The position numbers and the translations under genes were made by a program. Below the pieces are notes generated by a model. It saw only the letters and a list, made by a program, of their open reading frames with translations. It was not told the DNA's origin and made no database searches. Positions 1-6,264 of a stretch of 6,371 nt of DNA are shown here, piece after piece. The stretch's first letter is position 1. Every line of letters starts with the position of its first letter. This DNA is from an uncultured Anaeroplasmataceae bacterium (GTDB lineage: Bacteria; Bacillota_I; Bacilli_A; Acholeplasmatales; Anaeroplasmataceae), in contig CAKQEA010000045.1 of NCBI GenBank assembly GCA_934229785.1, forward strand, positions 1 to 6,371, read 5' to 3'.

Positions 1-19
1 CACCATCTGTTTAAAGGTA

Positions 20-39
20 ACACATCTCTTTATTTAGAG
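20..39. repeat. Direct near-repeat, copy 1
   Basis: The 20-mer ACACATCTCTTTATTTAGAG matches the copy at 54-73 in 16 of 20 positions without gaps, with identical ends (ACACA and TTATTTAGAG). The copies are 34 nt apart. Each also contains CTCT and AGAG arms able to form a small hairpin. No third copy is visible, though the window begins just before this one. Confidence 0.55.
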
Positions 40-53
40 CTGGATTCCCCCTC

Positions 54-73
54 ACACACCCTCTTATTTAGAG
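54..73. repeat. Direct near-repeat, copy 2
   Basis: ACACACCCTCTTATTTAGAG is the second copy of the repeat at 20-39. Between them lies a C-rich stretch (40-53, TGGATTCCCCCTC core). Two copies are too few, too short and too diverged for a CRISPR array. Confidence 0.55.
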
Positions 74-87
74 TACCGTCTTTTTTT
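61..87 (+). terminator. Possible plus-strand terminator or end of a structured RNA
   Basis: Read on the plus strand, CTCT-TATTT-AGAG (61-73) is followed by TACCGTC and seven T residues (81-87). GGTA at 16-19 can pair with TACC at 74-77, enclosing two small CTCT/AGAG hairpins. This could end a transcript arriving from the left of the window and converging on the 68-codon gene. The individual stems are only four base pairs, so the call is tentative. Confidence 0.25.
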
Positions 88-90
88 ACT

Positions 91-297
91 TTATAAACCC
101 ATTTTTACAAATTGTAATATATCATAATCAACAATACTATCAAAATGTTCTAGCATTAATGGATTATTCTTATATCTTTCGTAAACAATTTTTATGAGTT
201 CAACTTCAATATATTTACGATTAGTATCATCAAGCTTATCATAAATATCTAATATTTTATTAATACACGTAACTGCATCATTATGAATTTCATACAT
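91..297 (-). CDS. Small hypothetical protein, 68 residues
   Basis: I do not recognise this protein. It is acidic to neutral and mostly helix-forming, with INKILDIYDKLDD (13-25) and KYIEVELIKIVYERYKNN (28-45); it has no signal peptide, membrane segment or metal-binding cysteine pattern. The ATG at 297 is supported by AGGTGA about 5-6 nt upstream, which argues for a real gene. The end is abrupt (KMGL then TAA). Dropping one A from the run of five at 102-106 would replace the last three residues by 23 others and move the stop to 32-30, so a frameshift near the 3' end is possible. It lies downstream of the decayed gene in what looks like eroded DNA; I saw no convincing promoter of its own. Confidence 0.5.
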   Translation of the reverse strand: MYEIHNDAVTCINKILDIYDKLDDTNRKYIEVELIKIVYERYKNNPLMLEHFDSIVDYDILQFVKMGL

Positions 298-384
298 TTA
301 AATCACCTAAAATTATTATTTGATGATTTAATTTATTTATGCAAATTATGATATAAGTTAATAATATCTTAATTTAAAATAAGG

Positions 385-601
385 TCATTGTATAATTTGT
401 GTTTCAATATTGCAAGCTTCAGAGTATTTTTCAAAGGCATTCTTTGCATCATCTAATATTTTTTTCTAGATTAATATCATCCTCAAAACAATAGATGACA
501 ACCATTACATCTTTTGTGTTTATTGTTATAGGTCTTGTAGTATTTGAAATGCTTTTCTTAATTTTCTTTCATTATATTTAAGGACAAGCAAATTTTTCCA
601 T
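385..601 (-). pseudogene. Decayed small gene with several frame breaks, function unknown
   Basis: No intact reading frame is present, but protein-like pieces follow one another on the minus strand. ATG at 601 gives MEKFACP then a stop (TAA at 580-578); the next frame carries KYNERKLRK over about 580-553. The first frame is then open from 568 to 452 and includes TRPITINTKDVMVVIYCF and EDDINLEK. At a run of seven A residues (465-459) it shifts to a frame reading ILDDAKNAFEKYSEAC and IETQIIQ, with TGA at 387-385. Removing one A from that run joins the last two pieces cleanly. Joined up, the product would be roughly 70 residues. I do not recognise the family. The start is uncertain, since the nearest AGGA is about 16 nt from ATG 601. 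A non-coding spacer is the alternative. Confidence 0.45.
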
Positions 602-644
602 ATCTAGAAAATTTTTTCCTATTTCATTATATTATTTACACACT

Positions 645-671
645 AAAAATAGATACCTAAGTATCTATTTT
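645..671 (-). terminator. Terminator hairpin after the acetyltransferase, containing its stop codon
   Basis: On the minus strand AAAATAGATAC (671-661) pairs perfectly with GTATCTATTTT (656-646) around a TTAG loop: 11 base pairs, followed by one further T. The T-run is mostly inside the stem, so the hairpin is weaker than a classical terminator, and the plus strand could form a similar structure. The TAG stop of the acetyltransferase (667-665) is in the 5' arm. It most likely ends the dxs-acetyltransferase transcript. Confidence 0.7.
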
Positions 672-1186
672 ACAATTTTTTCATATACAATTCTTTTTGG
701 TTCATCAGGAATTGATGAATATATTACATAGCCGCATTCAGTAAAGCCTGAAGATATAGCCAAATGCTGCATAATTAAATTTTTCGGATGAGTATCAACT
801 CTTATTGAATCTAAACGATTATTTTTAGCATAAATATTTGCATAATTAAATAAATCTTTGGCAACCTTTGTTCCTCTGAATTTATCACTTACTGCTACTC
901 TATGAATTGTTAAATAATTATCTGAATCTGTTAACCAGCTCCCATAGTTTTCACTATATTCTGGTTCAACTCCTAAAAAAGCACAGCATCCTGCAATCTC
1001 ACCATCAATTTCTTCAATATATAATCTTTTATTTTTAATATCTTCTTTAATATCTTGATCACTTGGATAACCATTTTTACCATTCCACTGAGTTGTGCCT
1101 GATTTTCTTAAAAAAGCTTTTGCATCATTTATACAAATCATTACTTGTTGAAGATCCTCAATTTTAGCTTCTCTTATTTTTTTCAT
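665..1186 (-). CDS. GNAT-family N-acetyltransferase, substrate unknown
   Basis: The product, 173 residues from the ATG, would transfer an acetyl group from acetyl-CoA to an amine of unknown identity. It opens with IREAKIEDLQQVM (4-16), the usual first strand and helix of GNAT proteins. LYIEEIDGEIAGCCAF (55-70) forms the central strands. The acetyl-CoA motif A is IHRVAVSDKFRGTKVAKDLF (94-113), where RGTKVA stands for the R/Q-x-x-G-x-G/A signature, and HPKNLIMQHLAISSGF (133-148) is the motif B region. The family assignment is secure; substrate cannot be read from the sequence. The gene starts 23 nt inside dxs in another frame, so it is probably co-transcribed and perhaps translationally coupled, but no functional link to isoprenoid synthesis is known to me. 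A terminator hairpin holds its stop codon. Confidence 0.88.
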   Translation of the reverse strand: MKKIREAKIEDLQQVMICINDAKAFLRKSGTTQWNGKNGYPSDQDIKEDIKNKRLYIEEIDGEIAGCCAFLGVEPEYSENYGSWLTDSDNYLTIHRVAVSDKFRGTKVAKDLFNYANIYAKNNRLDSIRVDTHPKNLIMQHLAISSGFTECGYVIYSSIPDEPKRIVYEKIVK

Positions 1187-3017
1187 TAATAACACCTAAA
1201 ATAACCTCTCTTAGCTTATTATTTGAAAAATTATAAGCTTCATACACATCATTAATACTACCAAATTTAACAATATCATCACAAGAAAATGCATGCTTTA
1301 AAACTTTTGAAGAGTAATTATTCTTTTCCTTAAACTCTAATATTTGATGATATAATGTGCCTACACTTACATTTTGCTCGATTACTAAAATGTCAATATT
1401 TCTTTCAAACAATTCTTTAAGCATATTATAATCAATTGGCTTAATACATCTAGCATTTATAATTGAAATATCTAGATCAGATGTTGTATCTAAAATTCGT
1501 TTTACATCCGTTGAATAGCTTATTACTATTAAACTATTACCTTGTTTTAATTCATGCCAACTTAAATCACATTCGTAATTCATATCCACATTCATAATAT
1601 TAGTATTCCCTCTTGGATAGCGAATTACAATTGAGGTATCACATTTATTAAATGCATAATTAAATAAACCAATTGTTTCTTTATAGTCCATAGGCATACA
1701 TATTTTTATATTTGGCATTTCCATAAACATTGATGCATCATATAATCCTTGATGAGTAGCACCATCCTCACCTACAATTCCAGCTCTATCAATACCAATA
1801 ATAACCTTTAGATTTTGTCTTGTTATATCATTTAAAAATTGATCAAATGCTCTTTGAGAAAATGTAGAATACATTAAAAGCACAACATTCTTATTAGATA
1901 GTGCCATACCTGCTGATAAAACAGCCGCATGCTCTTCTGCAATACCAACATCATAAAAATCATTTGGATAAATACTTGCAAATTCATCAAGCTTTGCTCC
2001 TGCTTTCATAGCTGGTGTAACTACGCAAAAATCAGTATTTTTTCTTTTTTCAACCAAAAAATCGGCAACAAGCTTTGAAAAAGAAATCATATTTGGATCT
2101 ACAACTGATAAAGATTTACCTGTTTTAATATCAAATGGACCTACCCCATGAAAATCTCCATTTGTATCACCCTCACTTGGAGCATAGCCCTTTCCTTTTT
2201 CTGTTATTAAATGAAGAACGACAGGCTCTTTACACTTTTTAATTTTTTTCATTACCTTAATACAATAATCTAAGTCATTACCATCATAAGGACCAAAGTA
2301 ATCAAATCCCATATCCTCAAATATGTTATCCTGCTGAATAAAGCCTTTAATTCCTCTTTTAATTTGGTGAAATGTCTTAGTTATAAATGAAGGGAATATT
2401 TTATTTAAAACTGTTTTAGTTCCTCGATATAATTTATTTCCCCTTAATTTATTAAATGATTTAGACAATGCTCCAACAGTTTTAGAAATACCCATTTTAT
2501 TATCATTTAAAATTATAATGGGGGCATATTTTTTTAGCTGTCCTAAAAAATTTAGTCCTTCTAATGCTACACCATTCATTAAGGATGCATCACCAATAAT
2601 AGAAATGTATCTAGTAGATTTATCAGAATCTGCAAGCATCATTCCAGTCATCGCTGAAATAGATGTTGAAGAATGGCCTGATTCCCATACATCATACTTT
2701 GATTCTTCTTTGTTTATATATCCTGATAGTCCGTTATATTTTCTTAAATTTTTAAATTCAGATGCCCTACCTGTTAAAATCTTATGAACATACGCCTGAT
2801 GCCCAACGTCAAACAAAAATTTATCTTTTTCGGGGTCAAAAACATAGTACATTGCAATAGTTAGCTCAACTACTCCTAAATTACTACTTAAATGGCCTCC
2901 TGTTTGTGAGATTGATTCAATTAGGAATTTTCTAATTTCAGAGGCTAGCTCCTTTAATTCCCTTCTTGAAAGCTTTTTAACAAATGAGGGATCCTTAATA
3001 TTCATTAAGTCAATCAT
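1164..3017 (-). CDS. dxs: 1-deoxy-D-xylulose-5-phosphate synthase
   Basis: Dxs condenses pyruvate and glyceraldehyde 3-phosphate to DXP using thiamine diphosphate (ThDP), committing carbon to the MEP isoprenoid pathway. The 617 residues approach the usual 620-640. Domain I has SQTGGHLSSNLGVVELT (37-53), DVGHQAYVHKILTGR (70-84), ESGHSSTSISA (112-122) and the ThDP/Mg motif from GDASL (142-146) to LNDN (170-173). FHGVGPFD (289-296) follows. Domain II has VGIAEEHAA (357-365) with catalytic Glu361 and DRAGIVGEDGATHQG (410-424); RYPRG (466-470) and a C-terminal transketolase domain complete it. The ThDP motif has GDA where GDG is usual. ATG 3017 has GGAG 8 nt upstream; a second ATG at 3005 is less well placed. 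The gene stands apart from the pyr operon and overlaps the acetyltransferase gene by 23 nt. Confidence 0.95.
   Translation of the reverse strand: MIDLMNIKDPSFVKKLSRRELKELASEIRKFLIESISQTGGHLSSNLGVVELTIAMYYVFDPEKDKFLFDVGHQAYVHKILTGRASEFKNLRKYNGLSGYINKEESKYDVWESGHSSTSISAMTGMMLADSDKSTRYISIIGDASLMNGVALEGLNFLGQLKKYAPIIILNDNKMGISKTVGALSKSFNKLRGNKLYRGTKTVLNKIFPSFITKTFHQIKRGIKGFIQQDNIFEDMGFDYFGPYDGNDLDYCIKVMKKIKKCKEPVVLHLITEKGKGYAPSEGDTNGDFHGVGPFDIKTGKSLSVVDPNMISFSKLVADFLVEKRKNTDFCVVTPAMKAGAKLDEFASIYPNDFYDVGIAEEHAAVLSAGMALSNKNVVLLMYSTFSQRAFDQFLNDITRQNLKVIIGIDRAGIVGEDGATHQGLYDASMFMEMPNIKICMPMDYKETIGLFNYAFNKCDTSIVIRYPRGNTNIMNVDMNYECDLSWHELKQGNSLIVISYSTDVKRILDTTSDLDISIINARCIKPIDYNMLKELFERNIDILVIEQNVSVGTLYHQILEFKEKNNYSSKVLKHAFSCDDIVKFGSINDVYEAYNFSNNKLREVILGVINEKNKRS
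1193..1197 (-). promoter_or_regulatory. Ribosome binding site that decides the acetyltransferase start
   Basis: AGGTG on the minus strand lies 6 nt before the ATG at 1186-1184, inside the 3' end of dxs. An in-frame GTG at 1195-1193 is part of this same AGGTG, so it cannot use it as a ribosome site. The 68-codon gene at 91-297 has a similar leader, TTTTAGGTG followed by an AT-rich spacer. Confidence 0.6.
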
Positions 3018-3051
3018 AATAAAATCTCCAATAAATCAAGCTAGTGTTTTT

Positions 3052-3080
3052 ATTATACTACATTTATAAATAAATTACTA
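3052..3080 (-). promoter_or_regulatory. Candidate sigma-A-type promoter for dxs
   Basis: A perfect TATAAT (3057-3052) lies 34 nt before the dxs ATG and predicts a short leader of about 28 nt. At 17 nt spacing the -35 position reads TAGTAA (3080-3075), a poor match to TTGACA, and a TTGTAT a few bases further upstream is too far away. The case rests on the -10 box, on the terminator just upstream, which makes a new promoter necessary, and on the ribosome site GGAG at 3029-3026. In DNA this AT-rich a chance TATAAT is possible. Confidence 0.5.
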
Positions 3081-3216
3081 TACAAAATGCCTTTTTATAA
3101 AAGGTATAAATAATAATTGATACATTTTGATTTAGTTTCTTTAAACTATTTTTAATCATCAATACTTATTATAATGCAAACTAAGCTAATTATTTCAAAA
3201 AAAATTACAAAATATT

Positions 3217-3240
3217 AAAAAATAGGGGCAAAATGCCCCT
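3217..3240 (-). terminator. Rho-independent terminator of the pyrimidine operon
   Basis: On the minus strand AGGGGCA (3240-3234) pairs perfectly with TGCCCCT (3230-3224) around a three-base loop, followed by A and six T residues. It lies 48 nt after the pyrE stop. The plus strand has no T-run after the hairpin, so it acts in one direction. It is the most GC-rich element in an AT-rich spacer and separates the pyr operon from dxs. Confidence 0.93.
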
Positions 3241-3288
3241 GTTAATTATAATTATCTTTAAATTATCTTAGTTTGAAACAAATCATTA

Positions 3289-3933
3289 TTATTCCATCCA
3301 AGCTGGATCATTAGGATTTTTTTGGAATTTTAAAACCTTTTCAATATCACTTTCACTGATATAATTTTCACTTGCTGCAACATTAACTAAAGTTTCAAAA
3401 TTAGATAAAGAGTGATTTTCACATTTAGCATCATTTAATCTATCTAATCCTTTTTGTAAGCCATATGTAAATATAGAAACAATACCTAAAACATTACAAC
3501 CAGCCTCTCTTAATACCTCAACAACCTCAATTGATGAGCCTGCAGTTGATATTAAATCCTCAACAACTACAACATCACGTCCAACTGGTACAACACCCTC
3601 AATCTGATTTCCACGACCATGATCCTTAGCACCACCACGAACATAACCCATAGGTAAACCTAAAATTTCAGATACATAAGCTGCATGAGCAATACCTGCT
3701 GTAGATGTACCCATTACTACCTCACATGTTGGATAGTATGTCTTAATAGTTTGAGCAAGTCCTTCTTCTACAACCTTACGTACATCAGGATATGATAATG
3801 TTAATCTATTATCACAATAAATTGGTGACTTAATACCTGATGCCCAAGTAAATGGATCATTTGGCTTTAAAAATACTGCCTTAATTTTTAATAAATTTTT
3901 TGCAACCTCTACTGCTAATTCCTTTTCTGTCAT
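3289..3933 (-). CDS. pyrE: Orotate phosphoribosyltransferase
   Basis: PyrE joins orotate and PRPP to give OMP and pyrophosphate, the substrate for PyrF encoded just upstream. The 214 residues match the family. FTWASGIKSPIYCDNR (28-43) is the N-terminal orotate-side signature, the flexible catalytic loop is YVRGGAKDHGRGNQIEG (97-113) with Arg99, Lys103 and His105, and the PRPP-binding motif is VVVVEDLISTAGSS (121-134). Two small deviations are visible: the loop has Gly-Gly after Arg99 where a Lys or Ser is common, and the PRPP motif reads STAGSS rather than the usual STGGSS. Neither removes a residue I consider indispensable. The start follows the pyrF stop by one base and has AAAGGAG about 10 nt upstream. 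It is the last gene of the operon, followed by a terminator. Confidence 0.97.
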   Translation of the reverse strand: MTEKELAVEVAKNLLKIKAVFLKPNDPFTWASGIKSPIYCDNRLTLSYPDVRKVVEEGLAQTIKTYYPTCEVVMGTSTAGIAHAAYVSEILGLPMGYVRGGAKDHGRGNQIEGVVPVGRDVVVVEDLISTAGSSIEVVEVLREAGCNVLGIVSIFTYGLQKGLDRLNDAKCENHSLSNFETLVNVAASENYISESDIEKVLKFQKNPNDPAWME

Positions 3934-3934
3934 A

Positions 3935-4621
3935 TTAACAAAACTCCTTTACACAACGTTTATAAGCACTAACTGGATCTTCTGCCGCTGTAATTGAACG
4001 ACCAACAACAATATATGTTGAGCCTAATTGGCGAGCATAGGCTGGAGTTGCTACTCTCTTTTGATCATTTACGCTATCATCAGCAAAACGAATACCAGGT
4101 GTTACTGAAATCAATCCCATTTCTTTAATAATTGGGGCTTCAAGTGCTGAACAAACAACACCATCAAGACCTGCAGTTTTTGCATTATTTGCATAATGCT
4201 TAACAACATTCTTTAAATCTTCTTTAATTAATAACTCATCATTTAAAATCTCTTGTGAAATACTAGTTAAAACTGTAACAGCAATAAGCTTTGTCTTCTT
4301 TCCTGCATCAGATGCATCTAAGCCACGACGAGCTGCCTCCATCATTTTAATTCCACCTTCAGCGTGAACATTAGTAATTTCAACTCCAAGCTCACCGATA
4401 TTTCTCATTGCCTTTTCAACTGTATTTGGAATATCATGAAGCTTTAAATCTAAGAAAATTTTAAACCCATCCTTCTTTAATTCTCTTACAAGCTCAGGTC
4501 CTTCCTTGTAAAAAATCTCCATACCTATTTTAAGATAAGGATTCATTCCTTTAAATGGCTTTAAGAAATTAAATAAATCTTCTTTGTTTTTAAAATCACA
4601 AGCAATAATTACATCTCTCAT
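3935..4621 (-). CDS. pyrF: Orotidine-5'-phosphate decarboxylase
   Basis: PyrF decarboxylates OMP to UMP, the last step of the pathway. The 228-residue product is a single TIM barrel of normal length. The catalytic tetrad region is intact: Asp9 (IACDF), Lys31 (LKIGME), and DLKLHD with Asp58, Lys60 and Asp63, followed by IPNTV. The phosphate-gripping end is visible as VTPGIR (about 173-178) and VVGRSIT near the C-terminus. The ATG follows the pyrD TAG with a single base between, and an AGGAAGGA site lies inside the 3' end of pyrD about 9 nt upstream, so translation is probably coupled. No anomalies seen. Confidence 0.97.
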   Translation of the reverse strand: MRDVIIACDFKNKEDLFNFLKPFKGMNPYLKIGMEIFYKEGPELVRELKKDGFKIFLDLKLHDIPNTVEKAMRNIGELGVEITNVHAEGGIKMMEAARRGLDASDAGKKTKLIAVTVLTSISQEILNDELLIKEDLKNVVKHYANNAKTAGLDGVVCSALEAPIIKEMGLISVTPGIRFADDSVNDQKRVATPAYARQLGSTYIVVGRSITAAEDPVSAYKRCVKEFC

Positions 4622-4622
4622 A

Positions 4623-5531
4623 CTATTCTGTCCTTCCTATTATATCCTCTAAATTATCAATATGATATTCTTCCATGACCTTAGGTAAATCTTCGATTAT
4701 TTTCTTACATGCATAAGGATCAACTAAATTTTGAGCTCCAATCATAACAAGTGATGCTCCTGCATACATCATTTCTAATACCTCATAGGCATTTGTAATT
4801 CCTCCCATACCTATAACAGGAATACTTACAGCATGAGATACCTCGTATACCATACGTAGGGCCACAGGATAAATTCCTGGACCACTATAGCCACCTTTTT
4901 TTATAGATATTATTGGACGTCCTGTTTTTAAATCAATACGCATTCCAACCATTGTATTAATTAAGCTAATCGCATCACAGCCAGCCTTCTCTACTGATTT
5001 AGCCATTTTTACTATATCAGTAACATTTGGTGAAAGTTTAACAATTAATGGCTTCATACAAACAGCACGAACCTCTTTTACTAAATTATATGCTATATCA
5101 GGATCTACTCCAAATGCCATACCACCACCTGAAACATTAGGGCATGAGATATTTAGTTCAATTGCAAATACCTTATCTACATTATTAAACTTTTTAACAG
5201 TTTCAACATAATCGCTAATGCTATGTCCACCAACATTTGCAATTACTAAATCATCATAGACTTTAGATAGTTTAACAATTTCTTCACTAATGACCTTATC
5301 TACTCCAGGATTTTGAAGACCAATTGCGTTTATTAATCCACTAGGGCATTCTGCAATTCTTGGAAGTGGATTACCATATCGTGGATTTATGGTAGTTCCC
5401 TTTAAAGAAATACTACCTAATATATTTATATCATATAAATCACTAAATTCATAGCCAAAACCAAATGTTCCTGAGGCTGGAATGATAGGATTTTTAAAAG
5501 TGTGTCCTAAAAAATTAATTTTAGTATTCAT
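4623..5531 (-). CDS. pyrD: Dihydroorotate dehydrogenase class IB, catalytic subunit PyrD (PyrDB)
   Basis: This FMN enzyme oxidises dihydroorotate to orotate, the fourth step of UMP synthesis, and passes electrons to PyrK. The 302 residues match the family length of about 300-310. The N-terminal substrate/FMN region has NPIIPASGTFGFG (14-26) and SLKGTT (42-47) with the conserved Lys44. ELNISCPNV (125-133) holds Cys130, the active-site base typical of class 1 enzymes; class 2 enzymes use Ser. VKLSPNVTD (164-172), INTMVGM and IGMGGI (240-245) form the FMN/phosphate side of the TIM barrel. No membrane-anchoring N-terminal extension is present, which fits class IB, as does the adjacent pyrK. A purine-rich GGTGGAG site about 6 nt upstream of the ATG lies within pyrK. 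Confidence 0.96.
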   Translation of the reverse strand: MNTKINFLGHTFKNPIIPASGTFGFGYEFSDLYDINILGSISLKGTTINPRYGNPLPRIAECPSGLINAIGLQNPGVDKVISEEIVKLSKVYDDLVIANVGGHSISDYVETVKKFNNVDKVFAIELNISCPNVSGGGMAFGVDPDIAYNLVKEVRAVCMKPLIVKLSPNVTDIVKMAKSVEKAGCDAISLINTMVGMRIDLKTGRPIISIKKGGYSGPGIYPVALRMVYEVSHAVSIPVIGMGGITNAYEVLEMMYAGASLVMIGAQNLVDPYACKKIIEDLPKVMEEYHIDNLEDIIGRTE

Positions 5532-6259
5532 TATAGCTCCACCTCACATGCTTCAAATACAGGACCTTCCTTACAAACTCTTTTAGGTCCATTTATTGTA
5601 TTTATTGAACAGCCCATACAACAGCCAAATCCACAACCCATTCTGGCTTCTAAGGATACACAACCATTTTTAAAAGCTTGTGATAAAAATTTGAGCATAA
5701 TTTGAGGACCACAAGCATAATAATAGTCAAAATCAACCTTATTTTCCTTTAAATAACTTACAGTATTACCTTTATAGCCTAATGATCCATCATCAGTACA
5801 TAAACGCAAATCAGTAATTTTTTCTAATTCATCAATTAATACTAAATCGCTTTTTTTAGCTGCACCATATACAAGAATAGGCTTAATATTCATTTCATTA
5901 TACTTTTTAGCAAGTGAAATCAATGGTGCAATACCAATTCCACCAGCTACAAGAAGAGGCTTGATATTATTTTTAATATCAAAACCATTTCCTAAGCCTA
6001 CTAAAACATCAAGTGTAATACCAGTTTTAAAATGAGACATTTCTTTAGTACCTTGTCCTAAAACCTTATACAAAATATCTACATAACTATCTGAATAATC
6101 ACATACTGAAATAGGTCTTCTTAAAAATTTATCAGGAAGCTTAATATTAATAAATTGACCACTTTTTGTAATTTCTTTGCAATCACCTTCAAGTCGCATC
6201 AAATAAACTGAATCTGAAACAGCCTTATTTGATGTAATTGTTAGCCTAACATCATCCAT
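5531..6259 (-). CDS. pyrK: Dihydroorotate dehydrogenase B (NAD+), electron transfer subunit PyrK
   Basis: PyrK carries electrons from the FMN of PyrD to NAD+ through a [2Fe-2S] cluster and FAD, in a cytosolic PyrD2-PyrK2 complex. From the ATG at 6259 the protein has 242 residues, close to the family norm. In order it shows an FNR-type FAD domain with RRPISVCDY (about 47-55), a nucleotide-binding domain beginning LLVAGGIGIAPL (about 102-113), and a C-terminal cluster motif with Cys209, Cys214, Cys217 and Cys229 (C-x4-C-x2-C-x11-C). An additional Cys213 sits next to Cys214, where a small residue such as Ala is usual. The stop TAA shares its last A with the pyrD start (TAATG), so the two subunits of one enzyme are probably translationally coupled. 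Identification is firm; the start was moved three codons inward from an upstream GTG on ribosome-site grounds. Confidence 0.95.
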   Translation of the reverse strand: MDDVRLTITSNKAVSDSVYLMRLEGDCKEITKSGQFINIKLPDKFLRRPISVCDYSDSYVDILYKVLGQGTKEMSHFKTGITLDVLVGLGNGFDIKNNIKPLLVAGGIGIAPLISLAKKYNEMNIKPILVYGAAKKSDLVLIDELEKITDLRLCTDDGSLGYKGNTVSYLKENKVDFDYYYACGPQIMLKFLSQAFKNGCVSLEARMGCGFGCCMGCSINTINGPKRVCKEGPVFEACEVEL

Positions 6260-6264
6260 TAAAA

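Noticed and set aside
20..73. CRISPR array
   Set aside because: There are only two diverged copies, with a 14-nt spacer and no cas genes in view.
315..344. Possible promoter TTGCAT / AATAAT before the 68-codon gene
   Set aside because: The -35 box matches only three of six bases and the predicted transcript start would fall almost on the ribosome site. The evidence is too weak to list.
1164..1190. Programmed frameshift joining dxs to the acetyltransferase at the A-run
   Set aside because: The acetyltransferase frame is +1 relative to dxs, so the A-rich heptamer, which would suit -1 slippage, leads to the wrong frame. The acetyltransferase also has its own ATG and ribosome site.
2518..2787. 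Open frame of 89 codons on the plus strand
   Set aside because: It lies entirely within dxs, opposite a strongly conserved region, and its translation resembles no protein I know. It is a shadow of dxs.
3090..3148. Small palindromes CCTTTT-TAT-AAAAGG (3090-3104) and TAGTTT-CTTT-AAACTA (3133-3148) upstream of dxs
   Set aside because: They are six-base AT-rich arms without a following T-run in the right direction or a match to a known operator. They may be operators, but nothing supports it.
3177..3275. Nine-base inverted repeat CAAACTAAG / CTTAGTTTG flanking the pyr terminator
   Set aside because: With 91 nt between the arm starts and such AT-rich DNA, about one such match is expected by chance in a spacer of this size; no function is suggested.
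3018..3288. Riboswitch or small RNA between pyrE and dxs
   Set aside because: Apart from the terminator and a -10 box, no conserved riboswitch core, such as a thiamine (THI) element that might suit dxs, was recognisable. The predicted dxs leader is only about 28 nt.
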